NCBI RefSeq assembly: GCF_023955655.1 | Contig: NZ_JAMXHT010000001.1 | Coordinates: 124,001-188,000 of the forward strand | Source: Ralstonia soli | Lineage (GTDB): Bacteria; Pseudomonadota; Gammaproteobacteria; Burkholderiales; Burkholderiaceae | DNA length: 64,000 bases | Direction: 5' to 3' | Shown here: positions 45,833-56,068 of the stretch, piece by piece | Layout: the number at the start of each line of letters is the position of its first letter | How positions within the stretch are numbered: the first letter of the stretch is position 1 | The notes under the pieces: generated by a model | What the model was told of the DNA's origin: nothing | What the model saw: the letters and a program-made list of their open reading frames with translations, nothing else | Databases searched by the model: none | Translations under genes and position numbers: made by a program

Positions 45833-46237
45833 GCGTGAATGGGCACCCTCTCGCTACGAACGCATCATCCATTCTGATTGGCGCCCGGGACTTTCGCTGT
45901 GGAAACCTTGTCGACAAGCATCGCGGGCTCTGCGCACCCCTGGGCCCCCCGGCTTGAGAGACGCGCTCTCAAGGCTCGTTTTCGACAGCGAGAGAACAGC
46001 AACGGTAGGGGGACGGCGGCATAGGGAAACTACGGTGTCGCCGCAAAGCCTTGATGGTCTGGCTAGGACTGCTGAAAACTCGCTGTCTGGCGTAAACCGG
46101 TTGTATCAGAATGCCTGACTTACTAGAGTCAACGTACTTATTGGTATGAAAATGTAACCAATAAGTATAAATTGTGACGGGGCGACGAAGTTAGCGGACG
46201 GAGCTTGGCGCGATGTGCGGAGTAATGTGGGGCCGCG
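45833..46237. other. Gap upstream of second APC permease
   Basis: No gene seen. The notable structure is the inverted repeat at 46135-46167, listed separately. Confidence 0.4.
46135..46167 (+). promoter_or_regulatory. 33-bp inverted repeat, probable operator
   Basis: Perfect 11-bp arms TACTTATTGGT (46135-46145) and ACCAATAAGTA (46157-46167) around an 11-bp spacer, 70 bp before the permease frame. The spacing (22 bp between arm centres) fits a dimeric regulator on two helical turns. Each arm resembles a half of the ACTGATTGGTCAGT site but ends differently. Confidence 0.5.
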
Positions 46238-47830
46238 ATGAGTGGCACGCACTCCAGCATAAACATGCGGGACCAACCGAACCTCGTGCCAGTGGCTAGA
46301 GACGTCGTGCGAGCGGCCACTAATGCAGATCGAGGAGTTGTTGGAAGAATGGAAATGTTGAGTAACCGTGCAGACGGCGCCGCGGGCAGTCCTGAGCCAG
46401 AGGGCAAACTGAGTAGCGGGCGACCCGCTACGCTTTCCGGGCACTTGGGAACGTTCGACATTGTGTTTACCGTCTTGGCCTATAACGCGCCGCTGACGGT
46501 TGTCACAGGCTTTATTGGACTCCTGTTGTCGATGGGGAATGGATTGGGCACCCCGGTGACCTTTGTGGTTGCCGGCTGCCTTATGTTGTTGTTCTCAGTT
46601 GGCTTCACCACGATGTCGAAGTATGTGCGCAATGCCGGTGCGTTCTATGCGTATATCACCGCTGGACTCGGGCGTCCGATCGGATTTGGCAGCGCGCTAA
46701 TGGCGATGCTCGCTTATGGTTTCATGATGGTTGGCATCTACCTTTATGCCGGTGTGGTCTACACGTCGTTGGCTAAACATCTGTTCAATAGCACGGCGAT
46801 CGTCTGGTGGGTGTATTCGCTGATCCTGTGGGCGATCGTTTCTGTATTTGGATACCTACGCATCACCTTCTCGGCGAAGATTCTCACGTTGGCATTGATT
46901 TTTGAGGTGCTGCTCGTATTTGTCTGGGAGATAGCGATCGCTTTCAGTAAGGGGCCGTCTGGAATCTCGCCTGTTTGGCTGACTCCCAGCGCCGCCACGT
47001 CCGGTTCCGTCGGACTCAGTTTGCTTTTTGGTGTGACAAGTTTTGCGGGCTTCGAAGCGACGGCTGTTTTTCGTGAAGAGGCTCGTAACCCTGAAGTGAC
47101 CGTCCCGCGCGCCACATACAGTGCAGTCATCTTCCTGACGGTCCTGTTCGCGTCGGCCTCCTATTTCCTGATTTGTGGTTACGGACCAGAGGCCGCGATA
47201 GCCAAAGCTGGCGCAGATGCGTCAACTGTGGCAATTGATAGTATTGGTATGTTTTTGGGCAAGGCGGGTTTGGAGGCTGTCAACGTGCTGGTTTGTTCGA
47301 GCGTGTTCGCGTGTCTTCTCGCGTTGCATAATATTTTGTCGCGATACATCTACTGTCTCGGCATTGATGGTACGGCTCCCCGAGCATGGGCAGCGGTGCA
47401 TGAGCGCCATGGTTCACCGCATCGAGCATCGATGATAGTGACGGCCCTAATGCTGGTGATCATAGTCTGTGTGATAAAGAGCGGTGTGGAGCCATACGCC
47501 GGATATGGTGCACTGACCGGAGTTGGCGGGTACGCTCTTCTTCTTCTTTTGGTTCTCACTTCGCTGTCCGTATTGATGTTCTTCGTGCGGAAACCAACCG
47601 GCGCAAACTTCCTGAAATCCAAGGTTGCGCCGTTGATTAGCTTTGTTTTGTTGTCCCTGATTGGTTACTTGGCGTCCATCAATATGGACGTACTCACGGG
47701 TAACGTGAGGGTAGCGGAAATATTGCTGGCGTTCATCTTTGGTACGCTTGTCCTTGGGTGTCTATACGCGCGACGTCTAAAAGTAACCAAGCCAGACGTG
47801 TACGCTGCGATCGGTCGCCAGAAAATCTGA
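46238..47830 (+). CDS. APC family amino acid/polyamine permease (copy 2)
   Basis: 530 residues from ATG 46238; ATG 46349 is an alternative that would remove a 37-residue non-homologous extension. It aligns along its length with the permease at 30656: RPATLSGHLGTFDIVFTVLA, FGVTSFAGFEATAVFREEAR, NILSRYIYCLGIDG, with the same 12-helix pattern and the same C-terminal end (PDVYAAIGRQKI). The amino-terminal region differs. Inner-membrane importer; substrate probably similar but not necessarily identical. Confidence 0.9.
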   Translation: MSGTHSSINMRDQPNLVPVARDVVRAATNADRGVVGRMEMLSNRADGAAGSPEPEGKLSSGRPATLSGHLGTFDIVFTVLAYNAPLTVVTGFIGLLLSMGNGLGTPVTFVVAGCLMLLFSVGFTTMSKYVRNAGAFYAYITAGLGRPIGFGSALMAMLAYGFMMVGIYLYAGVVYTSLAKHLFNSTAIVWWVYSLILWAIVSVFGYLRITFSAKILTLALIFEVLLVFVWEIAIAFSKGPSGISPVWLTPSAATSGSVGLSLLFGVTSFAGFEATAVFREEARNPEVTVPRATYSAVIFLTVLFASASYFLICGYGPEAAIAKAGADASTVAIDSIGMFLGKAGLEAVNVLVCSSVFACLLALHNILSRYIYCLGIDGTAPRAWAAVHERHGSPHRASMIVTALMLVIIVCVIKSGVEPYAGYGALTGVGGYALLLLLVLTSLSVLMFFVRKPTGANFLKSKVAPLISFVLLSLIGYLASINMDVLTGNVRVAEILLAFIFGTLVLGCLYARRLKVTKPDVYAAIGRQKI

Positions 47831-48287
47831 GGAATGAACGATGAGGAATTGCTGCGGATTCTCAAAATGGATAACGCGTTGACCGAATAAATCCGTCATA
47901 AGTCGATCATATCCATGACGCTCGCCGGCGGCGCCCCTATTGTTATCTGCAGTCGCCATCTTCTGATTAGGATGGGAGCTGAGGAGACGGTTTTTCTTTC
48001 GCAGATTAGATAATGGTAAGTTGCGATGTCGGCGATAGCGGAGCATCGGCCGGCGTGAGTGTGATAAGAATGAGCGTGTGCTGCGATTGTCTGAAAACCG
48101 TGGAACCTGTTTGCCGATCACACTGTTTCCACTAAAAGACGGCTCCCTGCTTGTATGTGCCTACTGAGAGTCTGGTTGCTTAGGGTGGCAAGGATAAGCT
48201 GAGCGAAATACGTTCGTGTGAAGCTGGTCTCGTCACTCTTCAAAAGATTGTTTACGCAATTTTAAGTTGAGGCCGGTTAACTATGAG
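47831..48287. other. Gap with leader-like sequence before terminator
   Basis: No protein gene seen. The stretch ends in a strong rho-independent terminator, so a short untranslated transcript or leader RNA may end here. No known riboswitch consensus recognised. Confidence 0.3.
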
Positions 48288-48310
48288 AAGCCTTTTTGAA
48301 GGCTTTTTTT
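48288..48310 (+). terminator. Strong rho-independent terminator
   Basis: AAGCCTT (48288-48294), loop TTTG, AAGGCTT (48299-48305) followed by five more T. It is 450 bp after the permease stop and 83 bp before the chemoreceptor start. Confidence 0.85.
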
Positions 48311-48392
48311 ATTGGAGCAACACCGTCAATGTCGCCGTTCGAGACGATGCGGAACTTTGTCATTCCGCCGACAAAGAACGAAGCACAACAAA

Positions 48393-50408
48393 ATGGGGGG
48401 TATCGTGGGTTCCGGGAACGAAGGATTCTGGTCGTCGCGTAGGGCTGGGTTTCTGAACTTGTCGTCGTTGAGCTTGAGGGCGAGGCTGTTGGTGGTCACG
48501 GTTCTTACCGTCCTACTGGGCTTCTTGATTACGATATCGGCACTGACTTGGCAGTCAACGGAGGCTCAGAAGACTTCCGCGCTTATGTATGCTGAGCAAT
48601 TGGCCGATAGGAGTGCGGAAAACGTCGAAACTCACTTGGTGGCTGCGAGTCGCGCAGTGCATCAACTTGTAGACATGCTCGAGGCTGATCGCGCGCTTGG
48701 CGGGGCAAGACGTCACGTGGGTATCGACTTCATAAGACGCATCGTAGAGGCTAATCCAGGATATCTGGCAATGTGGACCGTCTGGGAGTCGAATGCTTTT
48801 GACGGCCGAGACGTTGAGTTTGTGCACACGGCAGGCACCGATGGGACGGGTCGATTCATTCCCACGTGGGCGAGATACACAGGAAGCGTAGCACTGGAAC
48901 CAGCGGTCTATTACGACGCGAGCACAGAGGAGGGCGATTGGTATCGTGAGCCTCAACGGACCGGTCACGATGTAATTACCGAACCGAAGACCTATGCGTT
49001 GCACGGGAAGAATATATTGCTGTCGAGCGTTGAGGTCCCGATGTACGAGAAGGGAAAGTTTCTCGGCGTGACGGGGGTCGACATCGACTTCGAGAAGATC
49101 CAGTCTGAACTGGCGCGCGTTCATCCCTTTGGCACTGGATTTCTGAGCCTAGTCTCGCAAGATGGAAAGGCAATCGCGGATGGACACGTTGGAGGAGCGA
49201 AAGCGTCGATCGGTACGGGTTTCGACGTAGAACAACTAGCCGCTGTTCGTGCGGGGAAGCGGCTTATTACGGAAACAACTCTCGATTCAGGGCAGAAGGC
49301 CATACGCATACTTGTTCCCGTTCCGGTTCCCCAAACGGGTAGCTCCTGGTCGCTTGTTGTAACCGTGCCGGAGCGGGAGGTCTTGGCAGGCGTTGTAAAA
49401 CAACGGTTGATGGCAGCAGCTCTGGGTGTGCTGAGCGTAGTAGCCGTATCGATGCTGCTGGGATTTTGCATCAACCGGACCGTGCTTCGTCCTATGGGCG
49501 GAGAGCCGCAGGCGGTACGAGCTATTGCGTCGCAAGTCTCGGCAGGTGATCTAACCGGCGCTGTTTCTCTGGCAGAAAACGACACGTCGAGCTTGATGGC
49601 GGCAATGGCGAGGATGCAGGACAGCTTACGCCGCATAGTAAGGACGGTCCGGGAGAACGCGGAGGGTATTGCTGTTGCCTCCACAGAAATTGCCGAGGGC
49701 AACCAAGATCTAAGTAATCGGACGTCTCAGCAGGCGGTTGCTATCGAGCAGGCAAGTGCGTCTATGGAAGAGTTTGCGGCGACGATTCAGGAGAACTCGT
49801 CCAACGCGCACGAAGCTAACTCTCTTGCGTCGGACGCAGCAGTTGTAGCAACGAAGGGGGGCGAGGCCGTGGGGCAGGTGGTCGTGACCATGCGTCGAAT
49901 TAGCGACAGCTCTAAACGAATCACTGACATTGTTGGCTTGATCGAATCAATTGCGTTTCAGACGAATATCTTGGCTCTCAACGCGGCTGTTGAGGCGGCT
50001 CGCGCAGGGGAGAATGGCAGAGGATTCGCAGTTGTTGCTACAGAAGTGCGAAGTTTGGCCCAGCGATCTGCGGTGGCATCGAAGGAAATCAGAGAACTCG
50101 TCGCAAGCAACCAGGATTTGGTGAGTCAAGGCACAGGTCTTGCGGATGATGCGGGCTCAACGATGACTGACGTAATGACAAAGATCTTGCAAGTCGCGTC
50201 AATTATCAGCGAGATTTCGATTGCCAGCGCTGAGCAAGAAAAGTCGGTTTCCCAACTTGGTACGGTCGTACGCGGGATTGATGACAACACGCAGAGAAAC
50301 GCCGCGCTTGTCGAGCAAAGCGCTGCGGCCACACAAGGTCTTCGGAATCAGGCTAACGAGCTTGTCAGGCTGGTGTCTACGTTCAAGATACCGGTCCAGG
50401 CAGCGTAG
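48393..50408 (+). CDS. Methyl-accepting chemotaxis protein with dCache sensor
   Basis: About 671 residues from ATG 48393; the open frame begins at 48312 directly behind a terminator. A first membrane helix ([20 protein letters not shown]), a periplasmic double-Cache domain of about 280 residues (with [44 protein letters not shown]), a second helix ([15 protein letters not shown]), HAMP, and the signalling hairpin [20 protein letters not shown] and [17 protein letters not shown]. The C-terminus lacks an NWETF-type CheR tether. Ligand unknown; dCache receptors often bind amino or organic acids. Confidence 0.94.
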   Translation: MGGIVGSGNEGFWSSRRAGFLNLSSLSLRARLLVVTVLTVLLGFLITISALTWQSTEAQKTSALMYAEQLADRSAENVETHLVAASRAVHQLVDMLEADRALGGARRHVGIDFIRRIVEANPGYLAMWTVWESNAFDGRDVEFVHTAGTDGTGRFIPTWARYTGSVALEPAVYYDASTEEGDWYREPQRTGHDVITEPKTYALHGKNILLSSVEVPMYEKGKFLGVTGVDIDFEKIQSELARVHPFGTGFLSLVSQDGKAIADGHVGGAKASIGTGFDVEQLAAVRAGKRLITETTLDSGQKAIRILVPVPVPQTGSSWSLVVTVPEREVLAGVVKQRLMAAALGVLSVVAVSMLLGFCINRTVLRPMGGEPQAVRAIASQVSAGDLTGAVSLAENDTSSLMAAMARMQDSLRRIVRTVRENAEGIAVASTEIAEGNQDLSNRTSQQAVAIEQASASMEEFAATIQENSSNAHEANSLASDAAVVATKGGEAVGQVVVTMRRISDSSKRITDIVGLIESIAFQTNILALNAAVEAARAGENGRGFAVVATEVRSLAQRSAVASKEIRELVASNQDLVSQGTGLADDAGSTMTDVMTKILQVASIISEISIASAEQEKSVSQLGTVVRGIDDNTQRNAALVEQSAAATQGLRNQANELVRLVSTFKIPVQAA

Positions 50409-50682
50409 CTGGCTTACAACGGCCGCATGGCGTCCACTGAGCGCCGACGGCGATCTATAGCAACTCACGCAGGGGGATGGCACGTGCTGGTCGATTTGTT
50501 AGCCAACATCCACTTCATGTGGCATCTCTTGTGCAGCCTAACGCTGTGCTGTTCATCCCAGCTCCGGCAGTTCGATATCGGACGTACTTTGTAACGCTCA
50601 CACGGGTTTGACGACTGCGCCCCTTCTTAGCGGCAAAGAGAGATTCCTGTTCGTCAATGTTTCATCGCTCAAGGAAAAATCC

Positions 50683-51996
50683 ATGCCGACCACACGCCAG
50701 TCTCACCTAAGCGAGTCGCGGAAGGTCAAAACCGGCGGCATTCGTCGGGCCTTCTTTGTCGGGCGATTGCGCTGGGGGATGTTGGCGCTCGTATTTGCAG
50801 CCACAGCGCTCAATTACATTGATCGCGCTGCGCTTGGGATACTTCAGCCCGTCTTAAGTTCCTCGATGGGTTGGACAGCGATGGACTATGCCAACATTAA
50901 CTTTTGGTTCCAGGCCGGCTACGCGGTCGGCTATCTGTTGCAGGGCACTTTGATCGACCGACTTGGTGTCAAACGCGTGTATTTCGCTGCGGTTTTGTGC
51001 TGGAGCGTCGCGACAGGTGCACACGCGCTGACAACTTCGGTGGCAGGTTTCACGCTTTGCCGGTTGGTACTCGGGCTGGCTGAAGGCGCAAACTATCCGT
51101 CAGGCGTCAAGGTGGCTCGGCTGTGGTTCCCTGCCGGAGAACGGGCAATCGCGACCGGGATCTTTAACGCTGGCACTCATGTGGGCGCCATCATCACGCC
51201 GCTCCTGTTGCCGGTGATTCTTCTGGTGCTGGGATGGCAAGCGGTATTCATCGTGATCGCGTTTTGCGGGTTGCTCTGGGCCGCTGTCTGGGCACGCCAC
51301 TATTTCGATCCGCAAAAGCATCCAACGATTAGTCAATTGGAGTTGACCTACATACAAGGCGGTTCGGAACCACCAGCTCCTCGAGTGTCGATCTATCAGA
51401 TTCTGGCGATGCGCGGAACATGGGCGTTCGCTATTGCATTCACCTTGACTGCACCAGTGTTCTGGTTTTATCTCTACTGGTTGCCGCCGTATCTTTATCA
51501 GCATTATTCTCTCGGCATAAGTGTGAATCAGATTGGCGTTCCTCTCATTGTTATCTACTGCGCTGCCGATGCAGGCAGTATTGGCGGTGGTTTCTTGTCG
51601 TCGTTCTTGATTACTCGCGGGATGCAACCCGTTCCCGCTCGTCTTGCCAGCATGTTCCTATGCGCGCTTGTGGCCGTCAGCATCGTCGCCGCCGATTCAG
51701 GCGACCTGTGGACGGCGGTGTTGGCAATTGCGTTTGGCATAGCGGCAGGCCAAGCGTGGATCTCCAACCTCTACTGCATTCTGATGGACTACACGCCCCG
51801 GCACATGGTGAGCACCGTATTTGGATTTGGCGGGATGTGCGCCGCGGTAGGCGGTATGTTCATGACACAGATTGTCGGCTATGAGCTCACGACTACGCAC
51901 AACAATTTCAGGCTCCTTTTTATGTGCATCCCTGCTCTCTATGCTGTCTCGCTGGTATGGCTACTATTGATGGCACCGAAACGCTCGGTCAACTGA
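50683..51996 (+). CDS. MFS transporter (anion:cation symporter type)
   Basis: 437 residues from ATG 50683, preceded by CAAGGAAAAATCC; the frame is open to 50608. Twelve predicted helices; helix 1 ends NYIDRAALGILQPVLS, the loop 2-3 motif is GTLIDRLGVKRVYFAAVL, and helix 5 region has GLAEGANYPSGVKVARLWFP, the ACS (hexuronate/phthalate/galactarate) subfamily pattern. Imports an organic acid with protons. Stands alone after the chemoreceptor, perhaps for the same ligand. Confidence 0.92.
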   Translation: MPTTRQSHLSESRKVKTGGIRRAFFVGRLRWGMLALVFAATALNYIDRAALGILQPVLSSSMGWTAMDYANINFWFQAGYAVGYLLQGTLIDRLGVKRVYFAAVLCWSVATGAHALTTSVAGFTLCRLVLGLAEGANYPSGVKVARLWFPAGERAIATGIFNAGTHVGAIITPLLLPVILLVLGWQAVFIVIAFCGLLWAAVWARHYFDPQKHPTISQLELTYIQGGSEPPAPRVSIYQILAMRGTWAFAIAFTLTAPVFWFYLYWLPPYLYQHYSLGISVNQIGVPLIVIYCAADAGSIGGGFLSSFLITRGMQPVPARLASMFLCALVAVSIVAADSGDLWTAVLAIAFGIAAGQAWISNLYCILMDYTPRHMVSTVFGFGGMCAAVGGMFMTQIVGYELTTTHNNFRLLFMCIPALYAVSLVWLLLMAPKRSVN

Positions 51997-52131
51997 GGAG
52001 TTCTAACGAATCTAAAGACAAACCTTTAATGTCCCATGTGATCAGCTGGAAGTCATTTCGCCCCGCACGTACGGCTTCGCCCATTGTCGAGGCTAGCATC
52101 AGTCAGCCGGCTTGGCGCACGGTTAAGAAAT

Positions 52132-53290
52132 CTAGGGTGGACGGCGCAAGAGGGTCGCTTGTTTCGCAATCATCGTGTCGCCAGTTGCACTCCCTCTATG
52201 TGCGTGGCAACGACGCCTGGCCAGCGCGATGAGGCCTTGGTTGTGACGCGCTTGCCTTGCTGGATCTTGCGCGTGTAGTAGGCGCGTGAGACGGGGCTCG
52301 CAAGGCTGCAAGAGAAGGAAGGTGCGTTTGAGCACCTTGTTGCCGCGCCGGATGGGAGTTCACCTCGGATGGACGAGCCCGAGCGTCGGGGGACTGGCGC
52401 GCAGCCAGCGTAGGCGGCCAGATGCGCGGCCGAAGCGAAGGCCTCGTGCGCGACTTCGGCCAGGAGTCCGGCGGCGGTCCTGATGCCGACTCGGAGCATG
52501 CTGGTCAGGAACAGGGAAAGAGGGTGGCACGTACCAGGCGCTCGGCTTCACTGGCGACCCCGTCGCGCTGCTGCAGCAACGCAGCGAACTGCTTGGCAAG
52601 GGACGGCATGACGACGGTCGCGGTCTGGGTGCCGGGCGCGACCACGGTCTGTTCGCCAAGCGCCTGAACGATCTCGGCGGCAAAGCGCTTGCCCATGCGC
52701 GGAGCAAGTTTGGTCTGGCGGTTGGCGAGTGTCTTCTTGCTGGTTGCGGCAAGTGCGGTCGGTGACGAGTAGCGCTCAAGCAGGTCGAGCACGGCGGGAT
52801 GGAATTTAGGTGAGTAGGCCGCGAATGCGGTTGCTGGTTTGGGTGACTTGGGCGGCCAGATCGTCGTCGAAGCCGCACAGCATGGTGAGTTCGGCAATCC
52901 GCTCGTCTGCCAGCCGCAGAGAGCGCAGGGTGTGCGGCATCGATCGGTCGGGCGGCTTCGGCAGTGATTGCCGCGTCGTGGGCGTCAGTCTTGGCTTCGC
53001 CGGCGTGCAGATCGGCAATGCGGCACATGACCAACCCTGGCAGATAGGCGACCAGGACACGCTCGTCGCAAGCGACGGCCACCGGCAGGGCACCGGCGGT
53101 GGCGGGTTGGTCGACGACGAACAGAAGCTGGCCGTGCGCCTTGGGTTCGTTGATCGGGGCACGTAGCTTGCTTCGTCATTGAGCAGCGCCTTGCTGTACA
53201 AGCGCTTGCCGCTGCGACCCAGCGCGACGGCGTGATGCTAGCCCTTGCCGACATTGACGCCGACAAAGACATCAATGAAATTGTGCTGAA
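52132..53290 (-). pseudogene. IS110 (IS116/IS902-type) transposase, frameshifted
   Basis: Nearly full length but broken into several frames on the minus strand. From the N-terminus: LGRSGKRLYSKALLNDEA, then LVAYLPGLVMCRIADLHAGE with AKTDAHDAAI (DEDD domain), RSLRLADERIAELTMLCGFD, LAPRMGKRFAAEIVQALGEQ, VGIRTAAGLLAEVAHEAFAS and RAYYTRKIQQGKR. At least four frame changes and an early stop near 53238. It is a different IS110 subgroup from the 3'-end piece at 2550. Confidence 0.85.
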
Positions 53291-54115
53291 GCGGTTCTTG
53301 CGTGAAGGCGAGACGCGGTGAAACACATTGGCCCGCAACCTTGGCGGCAAGTCCCGGCGCCCACGTTACGGACGGCCTCAGGAAATCCAGGCTAAGCCCC
53401 TATCAGCGATCACCAGCCCCCCACGAGGCCCGGTGACAAGCCCCCCCCCCAGATCATGGGCGACTTGGGGGCCGGAGTCATGCCAGGCCCGGCTGGCCAA
53501 AGCCCCGATTATTGGGGACGAAGATAGTAACGGGGGCTGCGGCAAATATTTCGGTCCCACTCGATGCACTACTGCTACCTGCCGGCATTGCGGTTGGACT
53601 TATGCGCCAACTTGCCTCGGTCGAGCGTAGAGAAGCGGGCAGTTCGACTGCTTTCCCCGCAATTTGACTGACGAGGATGTACCCGTGAGTGCCGCCGGAT
53701 CTTTAATCGCGCTTGCGTGGGTTCGCCCACATGTCCGTCCGTGCTGTCCGGTGACCTTCGACTCAAGTGGAGCCTAGCGGAGGATACTGATCGTTACCAA
53801 GTATCGATAAGAAGAACCACTACTCATGCGCAGCTCCTTTGAGGTTTGCCGGAAGGCATCCCTGGGTGAAGGATCCGCGCGGCGAAACGAGCCGGGGCAA
53901 GATTTAGGAGTGTCAAACAACACGCTGGGTCTGATGTAGGTCCAGGGAAAGCTCGTATTGGGTCGCAAATTCGGAACGAGCACTTGAAGTCGGAGCTAGC
54001 CGGTCGCGTACATTCCTGGTGCACGCAAGGGCTAGGAGCGAGGAAGATCATGGTGCACGGGCGGCGACAGCCGTGAATTGATCGGTTCGCTGCACCTAAG
54101 TCGGGCTTCACTGCT
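53291..54115. other. Non-coding stretch after IS110 relic
   Basis: No gene recognised. Contains homopolymer runs such as nine C at 53441-53449 and simple repeats, consistent with decayed sequence. Confidence 0.4.
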
Positions 54116-54250
54116 TCAGAATCGCCACTTCTGATTGAGCTTTCTGCGCTCAGCCCAGGTCTGATGTTTTACAACGGTGTTTGCTTCGAAGGCAGCCTCT
54201 TTTTCATCGCCGCCCATAACCTTGGCGGTGTGAATGTGCACTTCCTCAAG
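54116..54250 (-). pseudogene. Unrecognised protein tail
   Basis: The minus strand encodes SLEEVHIHTAKVMGGDEKEA and AFEANTVVKHQTWAERRKLN then QKWRF and a stop at 54116-54118. The residue mix is clearly protein-like and the upstream side is interrupted by a stop within 10 codons. I cannot assign a family; it is likely the remaining C-terminus of a lost catabolic gene. Confidence 0.35.
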
Positions 54251-54527
54251 CGAGCGACAAGCCGTTGTTGTCGTTCATGGGCGGCACTAGGGGAAACACG
54301 GGGGCGGCGCCATGCCTTGTCCAGAGCCAATCGGCGGACGTAGGACGCGTGTGGACCAAAAAAAAACTTGTGTCGAAATGTTTGTTGTCGTAGATTTTCG
54401 TAACAGAGGTATGGAACGTCGGACTGTTAAGTACGGCACATAGGTGCCCAATGCTTCATGGTGTTGTCGACAGGCCACTGCGTGGCGGTTGCAGCTAGGA
54501 TGGGCCGCTCAAAGTACAGCCAAAGCG
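54251..54527. other. Non-coding stretch upstream of envelope module
   Basis: No gene or known RNA recognised; includes an A8 run near 54358. Confidence 0.4.
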
Positions 54528-54590
54528 TTGCGCTGTTTTTTTTGGCCAATTTACATACTCACCGGTCAGTCTAAAAGCATACTGGTCAGA
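54528..54590 (+). promoter_or_regulatory. Promoter of envelope module with tandem operator
   Basis: -35-like TTGCGC (54528-54533) and -10 TACATA (54552-54557) with an 18-bp spacer. The palindrome ACTCACCGGTCAGT (54557-54570) matches ACTGA-N4-TCAGT at 9 of 10 positions, and a partial second copy ACTGGTCAGA follows at 54581-54590. DUF1329 starts at 54671. Confidence 0.6.
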
Positions 54591-54670
54591 TTGTTGATAA
54601 AGCGATTGTTGCGCGGTCCAGGGCTCGGCGACAAAGGTGATGGGTCGGTTCTTACAGAGGAGAGAAGGAC

Positions 54671-56053
54671 ATGAAGATGAGGAAATCGGTGTTGGCGCTC
54701 GCAGCGCTGGCGTTCTTTTCGGTCAACGCTTGGTCGGTGAGTGACGCTGACATTGCAAAGCTCGGGCAAGAGCTCACTGCTACCGGTGCGGAGAAGGCCG
54801 GTAGTAAGGACGGTCAGATCCCAGCGTTTGAGGGGCAGTCCAAGCCAGTTGGAAATTGGACCTTCGGAAAACCCCGAGGGGACTATTGGAAGCATAAGGA
54901 CGAAAAGCCGCTTTTCGTGATTGATGCGTCCAACGTCGACAAATACGCTGCCAAGTTGACACCTGGCCAGATTCAGCTGCTGAAGCAGGTGCCGGGTTAC
55001 ACGATGCCGGTCTATCCGACTCACCGCGAGTGTGGTGTACCCGACTTCGTCGCACAAAATACGAAGGCCGGCGCATTGAAGTCTGCAATCGCGAGCGACG
55101 GTTGGTCTTTGGATGAGGCTGTGTTGCCAAGCATCCCGTTCCCGGTACCGCAAAACGGTATCCAAGCAATGTGGAATTTCTTGGTTCACTATCAGGGCGC
55201 CGGTACCGCCTACCCGAATATCCTCACTTACCTTTCCCCGCGTACAGGGTCTACCCAATCTATCGAGTACCACTCGGAAGCTCTGGGATATTATCCTTGG
55301 GGCAGCAAAGGACAGCACAGTCCGAAAGAGGCGGGCCGGCTTACGTTCGGAAACTACTATGTCTATGCTAGCCCGGCGGCACTTGCTGGGCAGGGGACAA
55401 TCCAGCGCACCTACTTCGGTAAGGACGTCGATACGTTCTATTACTTCACGGGTCAGCGACGTGTTCGGCGCCTTCCCGCTTACTCGTACGACGCTCCAAT
55501 GATTGGATATGAGAACGAGTACACGATCGATTCAACCGCGATTCTCACCGGCAATCCGGATCGGTTTGATTGGAAGCTGGTAGGGAAGAAGGAGATTTAC
55601 ATCCCCTACAACGTCTACGCTATGCAAAACATGAACGCCAAGACGAGTGACGTTGCCGGACCTCATTTCGTAAATCCAGAATTCCGCCGATATGAACTGC
55701 ACCGGGTTTGGGAAGTGGTTGGAACGGTCAAGAGCGGCATGCGGCACTCCACTCCTAAAAAGGTTATTTACCTAGACGAGGATAGTTGGATCGCAGCCGT
55801 GGGTGATGACTACGATGCGCAAGGGAAGATCTGGAAAGCAAAAGAGAACGATATCACTCCTCAGTGGGAACTCGGCGCTTGCAATTATAATGGGTTTGTT
55901 CAAAACGATCTGATTAATGGGCGGTATATCATCGACTTGACGGTTATTGGATCTGGAAAAGACTTTAAGAATATCCAGGATCCAAAGGACGATCGACGCC
56001 TTACAGACAGCTTCTTTACCGGGGAAAGCCTGCAGGCAATTAGCGCACAGTGA
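54671..56053 (+). CDS. DUF1329 domain protein, exported
   Basis: 460 residues, ATG 54671 with GGAGAGAAGGAC upstream. Signal peptide about residues 1-22 (KSVLALAALAFFSVNAWSVS). The body matches DUF1329: LTPGQIQLLKQVPGYTMPVY, RTGSTQSIEYHSEALGYYPW, then RRVRRLPAYSYDAPMIG and the C-terminal WKAKENDITPQWELGACNYN. DUF1329 proteins have a LolA/LolB-like fold and usually accompany DUF1302 and MMPL genes near catabolic clusters for hydrophobic compounds. Periplasmic or outer-membrane associated; role unproven. First gene of a four-gene module with the palindrome site upstream. Confidence 0.93.
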   Translation: MKMRKSVLALAALAFFSVNAWSVSDADIAKLGQELTATGAEKAGSKDGQIPAFEGQSKPVGNWTFGKPRGDYWKHKDEKPLFVIDASNVDKYAAKLTPGQIQLLKQVPGYTMPVYPTHRECGVPDFVAQNTKAGALKSAIASDGWSLDEAVLPSIPFPVPQNGIQAMWNFLVHYQGAGTAYPNILTYLSPRTGSTQSIEYHSEALGYYPWGSKGQHSPKEAGRLTFGNYYVYASPAALAGQGTIQRTYFGKDVDTFYYFTGQRRVRRLPAYSYDAPMIGYENEYTIDSTAILTGNPDRFDWKLVGKKEIYIPYNVYAMQNMNAKTSDVAGPHFVNPEFRRYELHRVWEVVGTVKSGMRHSTPKKVIYLDEDSWIAAVGDDYDAQGKIWKAKENDITPQWELGACNYNGFVQNDLINGRYIIDLTVIGSGKDFKNIQDPKDDRRLTDSFFTGESLQAISAQ

Positions 56054-56068
56054 GTCGGTAAGCTATCT

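Noticed and set aside
52360-53201. Several open frames of 120-240 residues in the 52-53 kb area
   Set aside because: They are pieces of one frameshifted IS110 transposase or its shadow frames, not separate genes.
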